From contig JAJIRX010001002.1 of assembly GCA_023853785.1 (NCBI GenBank), positions 1-36,153 on the forward strand: 36,153 nucleotides of DNA, written 5' to 3'. The notes below the pieces were generated by a model. The model saw nothing but the letters and a program-made list of their open reading frames with translations. It was not told where the DNA came from and ran no database searches. Of the stretch, positions 1-11,295 are shown in pieces. Source of the stretch: Psilocybe azurescens (Eukaryota > Basidiomycota > Agaricomycetes > Agaricales > Agrocybaceae). A program made the translations under genes and the position numbers. Numbering within the stretch: the first letter of the stretch is position 1; the number at the start of each line of letters is the position of its first letter.

Positions 1-394
1 TGTCCTCGAAAAGTCAAGAATTGATATAAACCTTCAAACAACTGCATGACACATAGTATCATCATGATATCTGTGTTCCTAGAGAATAAATACATGTGTT
101 ACCTGGATAGACTATTACCTGCTTGAATATTGGTGAACTTCCACTTCAGAAATCAAGGTTGTTTTGTATATATACATGCTTATAAAATTCATAGAAAAAT
201 ACTTCTTGAAACCTTACTCCTTCCTATTCTTCTCAAAGCCCATGGTGTCTCATAGGTAATCTCATTCTTTTCCCTCACACTTCTACCATTATTATTGCAC
301 TTTACCCCCCTTTGGTTGGATTCCAGTATGATGAATGCCAGAGTGTATCACTCATTTCCTTGACCATACTAATGTCTGATATTCTGAGCTTACA

Positions 395-688
395 GTGGAT
401 CATTATAATTTGTCTCAGACATACTTCAGCCCTTTCATGCTTGTACTGAACCATTCTCCTCATTATTATCTTTCTGAAACACATATACAATCTCAGTTTC
501 TCCATCTCACTTGCCTAATTCTGAGAGAATACAGCTCCAGAATGCTAAATTATTATGTAGCATCTCGACGCTATGCCTCTTCAAATCCAACCATGCAGAG
601 AGCGTTTCAGCATTTTGGAGGATTGGAGGCAAAAATAGGTGAGCTGCTCATGAAAAAAACTTGGAGTGTTGTGCTTGACCAGTGGTAG
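395..688 (+). other. Unidentified ORF, possible coding remnant
   Basis: An open frame of 97 codons with ordinary amino-acid composition (FQHFGGLEAKIGELL near its end). It stops just before the first copy of a dispersed repeat at about 775. I do not recognise a family. No obvious upstream exon or start context supports a full gene. It may be the tail of an older gene or chance. The 300 bases before it show nothing else I can name. Confidence 0.2.
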
Positions 689-774
689 TGCATAATATGC
701 AGAGATAATCAGATACTGAAGGTGGTTCATGGAGACCTTGAAGTGGAATCATACACATCAATTCCATTCCACTG

Positions 775-1060
775 GTCAGTTGGGTGATTGCTACTCAAGA
801 AGGTACTGCTGCATGGACAATGATATTATCTTCAAATAATGCTGGAGCCCAGGCAACTAGTACTTTCCACTATTATAATTGGTACAGCAAAGGCTAGGCA
901 GTACAAGAGCATTTCCATTCCTTTTCTGATAGTCTTTTCTATTATCACGAGCCAAGGTGTCTATTTAGTCTATAAAAACAGCCTGGTACCTTAGAATGGA
1001 ACCAATGACTGTACACCCCTGATTTTATATCAGAATATACTCTGAATATCCAGCATATTT
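775..1060 (+). repeat. Dispersed repeat A, copy 1 (partial)
   Basis: This stretch aligns by eye with 3640-3900 (same strand) and 17240-17510 (opposite strand). Shared landmarks are TGATATTATCTTCAAATAA, CTAGTACTTTCCACTATTAT, GCAAAGGCTAGGCAG and CTATTTAGTCTAT. It is shorter than copies 2 and 3, so it is probably a truncated copy. Function is unknown. Confidence 0.75.
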
Positions 1061-1299
1061 TTGCCTTATTTTGTTGAAAAATAAAGTTATAAAGGGAACT
1101 CCACGGGTCACCCGCAGATAAATGACGGATAGTTAATTATAGTCAGATAGCCACACATTGTATCCATTTTTTACAATTTATTTCATGCAAACCGGTTGAG
1201 AACTAACCAAGTTATGCCCTCTGCAAGTTTGTGGCACTTAGATCCAGTGGTAGTCATGCAATGAGCTCAACATTGATGGCGGGTATGCCAAATTTGAAA

Positions 1300-1600
1300 T
1301 TCACCAAATTAGATGACTGCTGCTGAGAAATTGTAATGTCACGGCATCAGTTTGCGTTGCTTTCGGCTCAAACTTGGCAGGAGTATAGCTCTCTGATTCT
1401 ACACCGATTTGCACAAAAAGTTGTAAAAATAAGGTAAAATTCGCTACATACTAATTACATAAAACTCTGCAAAACTTACAGATAACCCATGCAGTTCCCT
1501 AGTGAGAAGTGAGAAAGAGAATAAGGGATCTTCTTGTGCAGTGTGCCAAACTATTTACTACTACAAAACCAAGGGCTCTATGTTTGTGATTCAAATTTGT
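1300..1600 (+). repeat. Dispersed repeat B, copy 1
   Basis: Matches 4610-4915 on the same strand. Landmarks are CGGCATCAGTTTGCGTTG, AACTTGGCAGGAGT, ATAACCCATGCAGTTC and GAGAAGTGAGAAAGAGAATA. Both copies run straight into the ATCACGTG hairpin units, so B and those units form one composite repeat present twice about 3.3 kb apart. Confidence 0.8.
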
Positions 1601-1918
1601 GTCTAATCTAATCAATACATCTGTGACATGCAGAGAACTTGCTATTGTAGACCCCAATCAAACAAGTTTGACCGCTTATTATAAAGATCACGTGCTGACC
1701 TTGGATTATTGCGAGGTCCCTCACGTGATCACCATCAAAAATCGAGAATATCTGGTCCTGTCTGGTCTAATCAATACATCTATGATGTGCAGAAAACTTG
1801 CTCCAATCAAACAAGTTTGACTGCTTATTATGAAGATCACATGCTGACCTTGGATTGTTGTGGAAGTCCTCATGTGATTACCATCAAAAATCGAGAATAT
1901 CTGGGTCCTGTCTAATCT
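1600..1918 (+). repeat. ATCACGTG hairpin repeat, two tandem units
   Basis: Two units of about 155-160 bp. Each has TCTAATCAATACATCTRTGA, then CAATCAAACAAGTTTGA, then a hairpin. In the first unit the arms are GATCACGTG (1686-1694) and CACGTGATC (1722-1730), extended by GACCT/AGGTC. The second unit has CACATG and CATGTG in place of CACGTG, as expected from CpG decay. Confidence 0.85.
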
Positions 1919-1920
1919 AC

Positions 1921-3040
1921 AGTGACTTGCATGCAGTATACTGACACTCCTTGGGACACTGATGTTCCTTGGGCTAAATTGAAATTCCGACCCCAAATTT
2001 GATTCAAAACACTTAATGTGTGGTAAATGTATTTACGTAGTATAGATACAAGCTCAGGCCAAATTTTATAGTGATTGGATGACTTCCTCTGGTTCTAGAT
2101 CAAAATATGATAGAGAATGTGGGTATATTTCACTGCAAAATTTTTCTTTCATGACTTTGTGCCATTTTGGTTTGGTTTTGAGCAATATTTTTATACATTC
2201 AGAAAGCTCTCATTTTCCTCTTCCAATACACCTTTAATAGTAAGAATCCAGTCAATTTTGACCTCAGAATGAATTGACTTTATTGTCAGCATGACAATCT
2301 GATGCAATATGCACTGGTTCACACATGAGCATTACATTTTGATGCACGGAAACACAGTTGGTAAAGGCTTGGTTACACTATCCAAGGACCGTCAGTGTGA
2401 CATTTTGACATCCCCAGTAATTGTTGTATATTGCACCAAAACTCCCACTTTTGTCCTAAAAAGTTATCAGTAGGTGTATACAAAGTCCCTCCATGACCCG
2501 ATGTAAAAATATTTAGAGATTATTAGGAAAAAAATTCAGGACAAAATGCTGTCCCAGAGAACATCCATATACTGTATTGTTTTGCAGTCTGAAAATTTCA
2601 GCGTGCACCTTTGCTGTGACCATCATTTAACTCTATCACGGTAACTCCATTTTAAATACAACCCTGGGGCATGCACAGCTCTTGTAAAAGTCCACTGTTC
2701 GCAGTCACTCGGTAGGACAAAATATAATATACAGTTCGTTCACTGCATCGCAAAGATAGCTATCTCTGGGTAGTTTTCTTGTTTATTGTACCACACAAGA
2801 ATACCACAATGCATATCTTGAGAAATAGGAGGGCCGTTGGAGTACAAAAGTCTTTCCATTCAATAAATACCATATGCTTATTACCAATGCCTGCATGCAA
2901 GATCTATCCCAACACCACAAAACTGGGAAAATAAGGTTTGGGGTGACAAGTTGGTCACATCAAATGGCTTGAGAAAAATTTTGGACTGCAAAATATGCAA
3001 GTCACTGTAATCAATCCATATGTGCAGATGCATTGACTTA
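1921..3040. other. Gene-free stretch, nothing identified
   Basis: No long open frame, recognisable repeat or RNA gene was seen in about 1.1 kb. Base composition is AT-rich like the surroundings. Confidence 0.5.
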
Positions 3041-3045
3041 TTATA

Positions 3046-3145
3046 CACCTAATCAAACAGGTTTGACCGCTTATTGTGGACATCACGTGCTGACCTTGGA
3101 CTATTACAAGGTCCTCACATGATCACCATCAAAAATCTAGAATAA
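3046..3145 (+). repeat. ATCACGTG hairpin repeat, solo unit
   Basis: A single unit with AATCAAACAGGTTTGACCGC, CATCACGTGCTGACCTTGG and the closing arm CACATGATCACC. It is the same family as 1600-1918 and 4915-5375, without the repeat B part next to it. Confidence 0.75.
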
Positions 3146-3360
3146 ATCAATATGGCCAGAAAGCCAAATATTCCCACTATCTATCATTCTGAACCATATG
3201 CAAAAACTTGGCATACAAGATATATATCTAAAGTTTCAGGAAAATACAACTTTAAGTAGATTGACGAGGTGAACTACTACTATCAGTGTAATTTTAATCA
3301 ATTCATATGTCCCCACGTCATGGTTGTTAAGTTTGTAACAGATGTCACATCTATCCCTCA

Positions 3361-4560
3361 AGTGATCACCCAGTGGTGGAAACCTTATTAATTATCAAAG
3401 GCGATCCCTGTGCCCAGAAATCACAAAAGCTGTCCACTAAATTAGGCGATCACCTGTTTGGTAGTTAAACATCACTGTGCCACACGGGAGATCTCCCCAC
3501 AGACCAAATGCATTGGCAATTGAAATCTTGTCTACAACTCAACATATGGTGGTCTACTAGATCCAACCATAACACTTGTGATTTGCAATGCAACCGACGT
3601 GAGTGAGGGATTGCCCAGTTAGCGATCGCCACTCAATACTATAGGTAACTTGATATTATCTTCAAATAAGTGCTGTAGCCTAGGAAAACTAGTACTTTCC
3701 ACTATTATAATGGGTGCAGCAAAGGCTAGGCAGCACGCAACCCATTTCCTTCCGTTTCTGTTTGTCTACTTCAATCATCACAAACCAAGGCATCTATTTA
3801 GTCTATATAAACAGTCCTGTATCCTAGAATAGGAATCAAGTAATCTATGCCCCAAATTTGATATCAGAATCTACTTTGAATAAGAACATATGTGTTATAC
3901 TTCAAGAACTAGTAATTTGTGTGATAAGAAATCGAACACTACAGTTCACCATAAAATATTAGGCGGTACCTGGTTTAGTGAGCGATTGCCATTGTTATAT
4001 TCAATGTCAGGACTATTAGACTTGATAAGCAGGCTTTTATAAGTCATCCGTGGACTGCCCTGGGGATTGTTCAGTGGGGATTAGAACCCTATATGGCTAG
4101 CAGTTGCTCATAGTAACTAGGGACGACTGTCAAAGAAATCTGTCTGTGCAATATGTTGCCCATTGTAATTAAGGACTGTGAACTTGTGTGCCCAGTTGCT
4201 TAGAGGAACTAAGAATATGTTATACTCGTAATACGGGCGATCACTCATAGTTTTTATATTTTGAGTTTGAGTTTTAAAAGAATAACAAAGCAATCTGATA
4301 AGTGCCCGTGTGCACTTGCCCCCAAAACAATCCACTTGATATTTGGAGATCACCCTCATTCGCGAGTGATCATCCTTGATATTATTAGTGCCCTGTGTAC
4401 ACTCGCCCACAAAAAGCAATCCTCTTGATATTGGTGATAACCCTCACTGCAAGCAATTGCCCTTGATATTTGGTGATCACCCTCACTGCAAAATATTGCT
4501 CTTGATATTTGGTGGTCACTGATGCGGGAATAAAGTTGTCTAAAATACACCAGCTTGATG
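3361..4560 (+). repeat. Dispersed repeat A, copy 2 (left arm of a 14.6-kb inverted pair)
   Basis: Aligns over most of its length with the reverse complement of about 16560-17965. Shared landmarks include AGTGATCACYCAGTGG, GACCAAATGYATTGGCAATTG, GTGAGTGAGGGATTGCC, ATAAGCAGGCTTTTATAAGT and AACCCTATATGGCTAG. The repeat is dotted with palindromes of the type GCGATCGC / GTGATCAC, often preceding CC. The open frame inside it (3650-3832) is shared by the other copies and may be a relic, but I cannot assign it. Confidence 0.8.
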
Positions 4561-4609
4561 TGCTTGGGAACCTTAGTATGATTTCCTATGAAATGTACTC
4601 TTAGGAAAG

Positions 4610-4915
4610 TTGCCAAATTAGGTGACCATTGCCAGGAAATCATGATGTCATGGCATCAGTTTGTGTTGTTTTTGGCTCAGACTTGGCAGGAGTGTAGCTC
4701 TCTCAATTCTGCATTGATTTGTACAAAAAATTTCTAAAAATAAGGTAACATTTTTCGCTACACACTAATTACATAAAATCTGTGTAAATTTATAGGTAAC
4801 CCATGCAGTTCTCTTGCGAGAAGTGAGAAAGAGAATAAGGGATGTTCTTACAGAAGTGGGCCAAACTATATACTACTGCAAAAACAAGGGCTCTATGTTT
4901 GTGATTCAAACCTTG
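4610..4915 (+). repeat. Dispersed repeat B, copy 2
   Basis: Same-strand copy of 1300-1600, with small indels. It is followed directly by three hairpin units, as copy 1 is followed by two. Confidence 0.8.
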
Positions 4916-5375
4916 TCTAATCTAATCAATACATCTGTGACATGCAGAGAACTTGCCATTGTAGACCCCAATCAAACAAGTTTGACCGCTTAATATAAAG
5001 ATCACGTGCTGACCTTGAATTGTTGCAAGGTCCTCACGTGATTATCATCAAAAATAAAAATATCCGGCTCCTGTCTAATCTAATCAATACATCTGTGATG
5101 TGCAGAGAACTTGCCCCAATCAAACAAGTTTGACTGCTTATTATGAAGATCACGTGCTGACCTTGGATTATTGTGAGGTCTCCATGTGATCACCATCAAA
5201 ATCAATAATATCTGTCTCCTGTCTAATCTAATCGATACATCTATGATGGGCAGGGAACTTGCTATTATACACCCTAATCAAACAAGTTTGACCGCTTATT
5301 GTGAAGATCACGTGCTGACCTTGGACTACAACAAGGTCCTCACGTGATCATCAAAAATCTAGAATATCTGGCTCC
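4915..5375 (+). repeat. ATCACGTG hairpin repeat, three tandem units
   Basis: Three units starting near 4917, 5075 and 5221, with periods of about 157 and 149 bp. Each has CAATCAAACAAGTTTGA, then GATCACGTGCTGACCTTG, and a closing arm CACGTGAT or CATGTGATC. The last unit ends before 5380. After it, 5380-5980 holds no gene or repeat I can name. Confidence 0.85.
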
Positions 5376-5983
5376 TTTGCTTGTTTGTGAACTTCTGCAG
5401 GATCATTGTAGTAGTTATGATGTTTTTTAATGTTTATAGAGAAAGAAACAGTATATGAAGATTCCAACTCATTTGGTAATTTCAGATGTATAGCCCAAAA
5501 TTACATTGAATATGTTTTTTTCTATATATATACAGCTATCTTCACGGAGTGGCTTCCTAAAATCATAAAAATTGGCAGGGCAGTGTATTTATACTGCAAG
5601 AACATAATTAGGTGATAAAAAGTATTTTTTCAACAAGGTTGATTTATAGCAGGTATAATATCAATATCTCATAAAACAGCCTGTAGCTCAGTCAATATTT
5701 GTTGTAAAATCAAAATTTTTGAAGGAGGGATGATTCTAAGCAAGGCCCAGAGCATACCTGATAGATTTTTTGAATTTTGAAATTTGGTCATTTTCAACTG
5801 ATGTTTGACAATGGGTACCCTGATGCCACAGCCTTTTCTCTTTGCCCTTGTATGACCAATTCTGATGAAAAACAGATGTACATGCACAAGGTCATCTGCA
5901 TAAGCGCCTTCTGGACATCCACTTGACACTCTTGATCTGTTTAGTCTCTTTTAGTCTCCCATATGGAGAAAATTAACTCCTTA

Positions 5984-6449
5984 CAGCTGCATGCATAACC
6001 CTAGGTGCACAGAAAAAATTTCTACTGCACCTTTGTTTGTACAAACAACCACATTTGGTAGCCCAAATGCACCATTGTTTGATCATGAGTGGCAACTGGA
6101 TCCACAGCTATGATGCAAGCTGTATGTCGCCTTCTTCATTTCTTTCTCCATCATCCCTGGCAGGGACATTCTCAAAACCGGCCATTTTTGCTCTTTAGGA
6201 ATGTAGTGGTAGGTCATAGTGGTTACAGGTGTGAGGGCAAGTAGATCGTGCTAACGACTACGCAACCTTTGCGCTCTCCATTACAGTGGGGCTGTGGTTC
6301 TGCCAGTTGCTCTACACCACCTGGGGTCCATGCTGAAAGAAGACATTGGCAGGAGTAATGACGTTGGGTTATACCAAATGCGGTTGTTTGTACAAACAAA
6401 GGTACAGTAGATATTTTTTTCCGTGCACCTAGGGTTATGCATGCAGCTG
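5984..6449. mobile_element. TA-flanked MITE, 466 bp, Tc1/mariner-like ends
   Basis: The two ends are inverted repeats of about 85 bp. The left reads CAGCTGCATGCATAACCCTA, and the right end is its complement. Further in, both arms share AGGTGCAC, TTTGTTTGTACAAACAACC and CATTTGGTA. Each end is bordered by TA (5982-5983 and 6450-6451), the target duplication typical of Tc1/mariner elements. The interior of about 300 bp has no transposase frame, so this is a non-autonomous element. Assignment to Tc1/mariner rests only on the CAG ends and the TA. Confidence 0.75.
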
Positions 6450-6981
6450 TAATCTGACATACCACAGATTGAGCAACCAGTGCCCACCTCCCGGCTAGAC
6501 TCTGTTTGCATCCCCATGGAAACTTTAGAAGGCTTACTGGACACACGTGGCTTGGGCAATACACAGCCGCACCCGCTTCTTGCTGCATTTTGTCGCCCCT
6601 GTCGATATCAACCCAGATATACTCCTTCAATCACACAGCTTTCTCCATATATTATGCAAAGTCCACCAACCTTCATATCAGTGAACCCCTTGCTCATTAC
6701 TATCTTCTCCCCTTGTTTTATAGTCCTACCAGCAATCACGAAGCACCCTCAAGCGCAAATTATGGAGACAAGGTATGACTGTATCTTTGAATAACGAACC
6801 CTGTTGAGAACCAGCGGCCTTATTTTTACCAAATAAAAGAACCAAGCCCAAGTCCAAGACCAAAGAAAAGACTACAACCCCAGTGAGCTGCATATAGATA
6901 TTCGGAAGTGCAAAGCTGCTCAATTTGGCCCAGAAATTCACATCAATCTTCAGGACCAGTGTGCATGCGGCTCACCATCCA

Positions 6982-7360
6982 AGTTGATGGTGCAGATCCA
7001 AGACTGCAAGTTTCGAAGTGCTCAGTCACACAATTCACAGTACATGCAGTCTACCTGGACAGTAGATGCAAAGATACAATTTGCAGTGCACAGGCATGCA
7101 ATTCCGAGTGCATGCAGTGATTTTGTAACGGATTTGTTCAAAAATTTTGACTTCAACTTGATGTTCTGCCCGAACTCTCCTAAACATCTGAGTATTTTCT
7201 AATCAGTTGAGTATCAGTCAGCCCCAACATGATATGTATTGGCCCCAACTTTACTATGTATTGGCCTCATAATAATATTCCAGGGCCTACATTATCATTT
7301 GGCTAGTATGACAAAAATCACTGCACACAACTGATTAAAAATGCTAGATATGAACAAATT
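6982..7360. other. Intergenic stretch with scattered TGCATGCAGT and GGCCCCAAC motifs
   Basis: Several short direct repeats are visible (TGTATTGGCCCCAAC at about 7230, TGCATGCAGT variants at 6960-7120). No gene is recognised. Confidence 0.3.
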
Positions 7361-7370
7361 GCACACTTGA

Positions 7371-7715
7371 TGGGTGTCCCAACTCCTTTGTTCATGAGTA
7401 CATATCAGGCTGACATCGATTAAATGAAACAAAATATATTGGATTATATGACCGGCTTGCAAAATCTCAAGAAAAGCCCACACCTAGCATTCACTGTGAA
7501 CTGAGCAACAGAAAAGAAGCCCATATTTACTCTTGGGAAAACTTCTGACAGTTTCCCAATCTTGCCAATCCCATTGCAGGACAAAAATTTGATGAAGGCA
7601 GAATGGGAAGAGGCATTCAGTTTGTATATTAATTATCATTACCATAAGCACTTTAATTACATATTCTGGCCTAACATCTCTCAAAGAAGGTGCAGAACTT
7701 GGAACAGGAGGCATT
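7371..7715 (+). pseudogene. Decayed coding trace, unknown family
   Basis: Reading the plus strand gives protein-like stretches separated by stops: MSTYQADID, MKQNILDYMTGLQNLKK, EKKPIFTLGKTSDSFPILP, and NLMKAEWEEAFSLYINYHY ending in FWPNISQRR. The composition is that of a soluble protein rather than of random AT-rich sequence. The family is not recognised. It is probably the N-terminal part of the same relic as 8100-8584. Confidence 0.3.
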
Positions 7716-8099
7716 TCTGATAAAGTTCCATACACTGATATATCAAATGCTCAGGCCACCTTCATTGAGCCAAAATATTTGCCCCCAACATGAAGTTCAC
7801 GAACCCTTGAAATCTTCATAAAGAAGACATACAAGTGTTTTTCACTTATTTGGTGAACAGACAACAGTTATATCATCCCAAAGATATGTTTCAATTTCAA
7901 TCTATGAAGCGCAAAGATGGACTGGGGGCAACAAAATATCCTGATGAGGCTGAGGCCAATCTCAGTTGATGCAAAAGAAAATATAAAGGTACAAATAAAA
8001 GAACAAATCATATCCAAAGGGTTGAAGAAGGAATTCAACATACTGATCAACCTATTATCATCCAAGACACAGCACTTGTGATCACACACACCTGACACC

Positions 8100-8584
8100 G
8101 GATGTAATATTGGCACTGACAGCCAGTGCAGCCCAGCTGATATCTATGAACCAAGCTTTAATGTTGGCTCTGATGGACCATGAACATCAGCTGATCTTGG
8201 CAGGAACTCAAATTGATGAGCCAGTGTTCAGTACTATGGGGATCCCAAGCCACATATATGTTACCCAGGATGTCATGGAATCCATTTTTCCTGCTGGTGT
8301 TAAACACCCATTGCCAGTCAATGGCCTGGCCAATGGTATGCCAGTTTTCTGGTGGATTCAACTCAATATGCACAGTATGTAGAAAGAAAAGATATGAGAA
8401 TGAGATTGCAGTGCCACTGCTGATAAATCTGCCACAAAATCATACCATTGATCCCCAGCTACTTGCTCCAACTATGCCAACTCCTCATGCATCACCAACC
8501 CCAAGGCCAACCCTGAGGCTGACAGATGGAAATGCAGTACCAGTGGGGTCATCTAGTTCGACAACAAACTCAAAAGGTAAATAA
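8100..8584 (+). pseudogene. Frame-shifted relic with Pro/Ser/Thr-rich C-terminus, unknown family
   Basis: Two overlapping plus-strand frames (8110-8382 and 8213-8584) look like one protein cut by a frameshift. The first has HPLPVNGLANGMPVFWW. The second continues as a Cys-containing CTVCRKKRYENE stretch followed by a Pro/Thr-rich tail (PTPHASPTPRPTLRL) and ends at GSSSSTTNSKGK. The low-complexity tail resembles linkers of transposon-associated fungal proteins. No domain is identified. Confidence 0.3.
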
Positions 8585-9029
8585 AGAAGAAAAAGACATG
8601 TTAATAATGTAGAATCATCATTAACTTTACTACCAACTATATCTACTGTTTGATGAAGTTCATAATATAAATAGTTGGCCCCAATTGTCTTGCATTTTCA
8701 GAATACAAGATTGAATTCTTATTTACAAAATTAGTACTACTATATGTCAATGAATGAAATATATACATGTGGGCTTGCAATGGTATATAAAATTTTATAA
8801 AACTAGTCTTGACAATGTTTCTTCCTTTTCCTCTTGTCAGCCGACATATCATTGAGACAATGTTTGCCTGGTGTTGGGCTATGGGATGCTGATTGTGATC
8901 AGATGGGTGATACAAGGTGTGGTGAAAATGGTTCATGTTCTGGCAAAGACAGAGGTGCAAGAAGTGATGTCAATGCTAGGAGAGGAATTGAAGAAATGGC
9001 CACCTGTGGAATGTTGGAGCCAACATTAA

Positions 9030-9642
9030 TCAGCCCCAACATTGGTGACACAGTATGTGCGGATGAGTGCTTGAATTCCTGAGACAAGGGTTGATCAGCA
9101 ATGGTTGTAACAGCCGAGGAAAACATATTGGCATATGCATCTTAAGGAGTGGCTGTGACAATAACAGTTGTGCTGTATGCGGCTTGCTCCTGTGAATTAT
9201 TTGGTGTTGGGGAATTAATTGCACTGTCAGAATGATACATTTACAAACCAATGAGCCTGCTATACTTTCTTGCATGGCACCATCATCGCCTACTTGAATC
9301 TCAGCCATCATATTGAGATCAGTTGCTGAGCAATCAATGAGCAGGGCAGATATTATAGTCTTGGTCACAGATGTAATTGGCCCCAAGATTGAACTGATGG
9401 CAGTGCTTTCAGAATTTGGGACTGATGTCAACAAAGTTGCTGATATACTTTTGGCCGACAATGCTATTGGGCCCAATGTTGTACTGGTGGCAGTGCACTT
9501 GATATGTGGGGTCGCTGTCAACACAATACACTGGCCGATGTAATAAGCTCTTGCTGATGAATGGGAACTGTCTCAGCTGACATACTATTGGACCTGATAT
9601 CCGTTGGAAGCTGTTTGGGTGAATTGTAGATGACATTGGCAT
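9030..9642 (-). pseudogene. Ser/Thr/Ala-rich repeated relic (LGPI repeats)
   Basis: The minus strand gives an open frame (9030-9524) with a degenerate motif repeated about every 31 codons: TTLGPIALSAKSISATL, then SSILGPITSVTKTIISALL. A third trace in another frame (ISGPIVCQ) lies upstream near 9595. A similar stretch, VVSGPISPLAITSKVQSI, occurs in the Zn2Cys6 gene at about 14030. This may be a relic of a related protein. The plus strand shows the same feature as repeated ATTGGGCCCAAT / ATTGGCCCCAA motifs. Confidence 0.3.
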
Positions 9643-9680
9643 GTAAATGCAGTACTTTCACTCCCCCACATATTCCCTAG

Positions 9681-9772
9681 AACTGGAGGGATTGAGAAAG
9701 GGAGTGAAGGAATAGTGGGAATAGAGGGAATAGAAAGGGAATAGAGGGATTGAAGAGGAATGAAGGGAATAG
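9681..9772 (+). repeat. Polypurine minisatellite (GGAATAGAG type)
   Basis: About 90 bases made almost only of A, G and T in repeats of the type GGAATAGAG / GGGATTGAAG. It is strongly strand-asymmetric. Confidence 0.8.
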
Positions 9773-9887
9773 AGTTATTTATAGCCAATACAGTAATAGA
9801 GTGAATTTCCACAACTTGAAGCTGAGTAAAACAATTTCCCGCACCTTTGGGCTGAATAAAAAATAGATTTACACAGTTATCACTACT

Positions 9888-10051
9888 ATCATACATCTAC
9901 TATACACTGCTTATATAATCTAACTTATATCATACACCTACTGTACACTGCTTATATAATCTACCCTGTATCATACACCTACTACGCACTGCTGATGTAA
10001 TCTATCTTGTATCATACACCTACTGCACATTGCTTATGTAATCCACTATGT
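9888..10051 (+). repeat. 41-bp tandem repeat, four units
   Basis: Four consecutive 41-bp units start at 9888, 9929, 9970 and 10011. Each opens with ATCATACAYCTACT and continues with CACTGCTTATATAATCTA or a close variant. Confidence 0.9.
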
Positions 10052-10084
10052 GAATTAACTTGTTTTTACACACTTGTATTCAAT

Positions 10085-10690
10085 TTAGTCTGAGTCAGAA
10101 TCACTGGTCTCTGCTTCACTAGAATCACTAGTCTCTTCATCCAATCCTAATTCTTCATTTTCATCACCACTATCTGAAGACTCTGCCTTTCTTTTCTGCT
10201 TTGCAATGACATATTTTGTGTGGTAAAATAGCATTGTGTGTAGAAACCAGTTGAAATTGCCAGGTGTCATACATTTAAGTACAGATTCAAACCCACGCAG
10301 TCATGCATTTAATTGTTCACACACTTATGTATTAAGGGATTTCTGGGCATATGCATTGCCATTATCATCATATGCAATAATTACAAGATTTGGAGCTGAA
10401 CCATCACCCGTGAAGGATTGCAGTACTTTTGACAAAGATAATCATTGGCTTGGTGATTAATATAATGGTAAGTGTCCACAATAAATCTTGATGTTTTTTC
10501 CACATAGCATCCCAACTTCCATTGGTAACAGCTGTTTGCAACACTTGACATCCTTTGTCAATACATATGTAATCAGGACAAGATTCTTTTGTCTTATAAA
10601 CAGACTGCAAAAATTTAATGTATTAGTTGTGGATTCAGACCTATTAAATTTTGTCCATGCATCTATATTATTTAAGGAACTAAATACATG
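10085..10690 (-). pseudogene. KDZ-type transposase relic, C-terminal part (CxC5/CxC6-associated class)
   Basis: Read on the minus strand from about 10690, the frames give IDAWTKFNRSESTTNTLNF, then SVYKTKESCPDYICIDKGC and TAVTNGSWDAMWKK. They continue with SRFIVDTYHYINHQANDYLC, DGSAPNLVIIAYDDNGNAYA, CEQLNA, FESVLK and MTPGNFNWFLHTMLFYHT, then a lysine-rich and acidic tail ending at 10085. This order matches basidiomycete proteins annotated with CxC5/CxC6 clusters linked to KDZ transposases. The Asp of IDKGC, the Asp of DTYHY and the Glu of CEQLNA could be the DDE acidic residues (inference). There are at least two frameshifts. Two in-frame stops look like Gln (NT*VCEQ) and Trp (LNA*LRGF) codons changed by C-to-T decay. 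The N-terminal part is missing. Confidence 0.75.
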
Positions 10691-10699
10691 ATAATAATA

Positions 10700-10987
10700 G
10701 CAATAATAATAATAAATACTATGATCAGGACCTATGGTGGAAGAGCCATTGTCCCGATGTACATAGCCTGCAGTGATGGTGGTGGACACAACCAAACCAT
10801 CAGCAGTGGTGAGAGGGCCACTGCTCTGGTTGGAGATTCCCATAGCATAATCAACATCAACCACAGTGGTGGAAGGTGCACTGGGCTGATGTGGTGGTAG
10901 GCCTGAAAGCTTGGAAAGGGACTCACTATCAGCAGCAGTGGTGGAAAGCATGGACACAGTGGGAGGGAGGGAGAATGGGGAGGGCAC
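10700..10987 (-). other. Ser/Thr/Pro-rich ORF upstream of the KDZ relic
   Basis: From a Met at 10987 about 90 codons read MPSPFSLPPTVSMLSTTAAD and later TTVVDVDYAMGISNQSSGPL. They then enter an AT trinucleotide run (10690-10725) and the KDZ exon in a disturbed frame. It could be an upstream exon of that gene or a chance low-complexity frame. Confidence 0.2.
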
Positions 10988-11295
10988 TCAGGAGGGGCTA
11001 CTGAGGTAGCAGCCCTGTTGAGCTTCTGCATGACACTAAAAAGCGAACATAAAATTAATATATCTATATTTTTTGAATGAAAAAAGGGGAGGGGGTATGC
11101 ATACGGTTTGAGGTAGGGGGCCCTTTGCAGCCTCTGTGGCATCCTCCTGACATCACTGTGTTGAAGTTTTATGGCTGTGAGGGGTGGTATGGGTTGGTTA
11201 GCACTGGAAATGCTTGCAAAAGTGAGTGCACACACACTTTTGGGGGTGCCTTGCCTGTGTAATTTACACCCACCCAGGAACTCCATACAAAGTTG

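Noticed and set aside
1300..5375. LTR retrotransposon with repeat B copies as LTRs
   Set aside because: The copies lack TG..CA borders. No primer-binding site, polypurine tract or gag/pol frame lies between them.
6223..6794. Open frames on both strands over the right half of the MITE
   Set aside because: They read through the inverted repeat of the MITE and flanking unique sequence, with no protein-like conservation visible.
10280..10310. GATTCAAACCCACGC, resembling a tRNA T-arm complement
   Set aside because: It lies within the KDZ coding relic (RGFESVLK) and no cloverleaf can be built around it.
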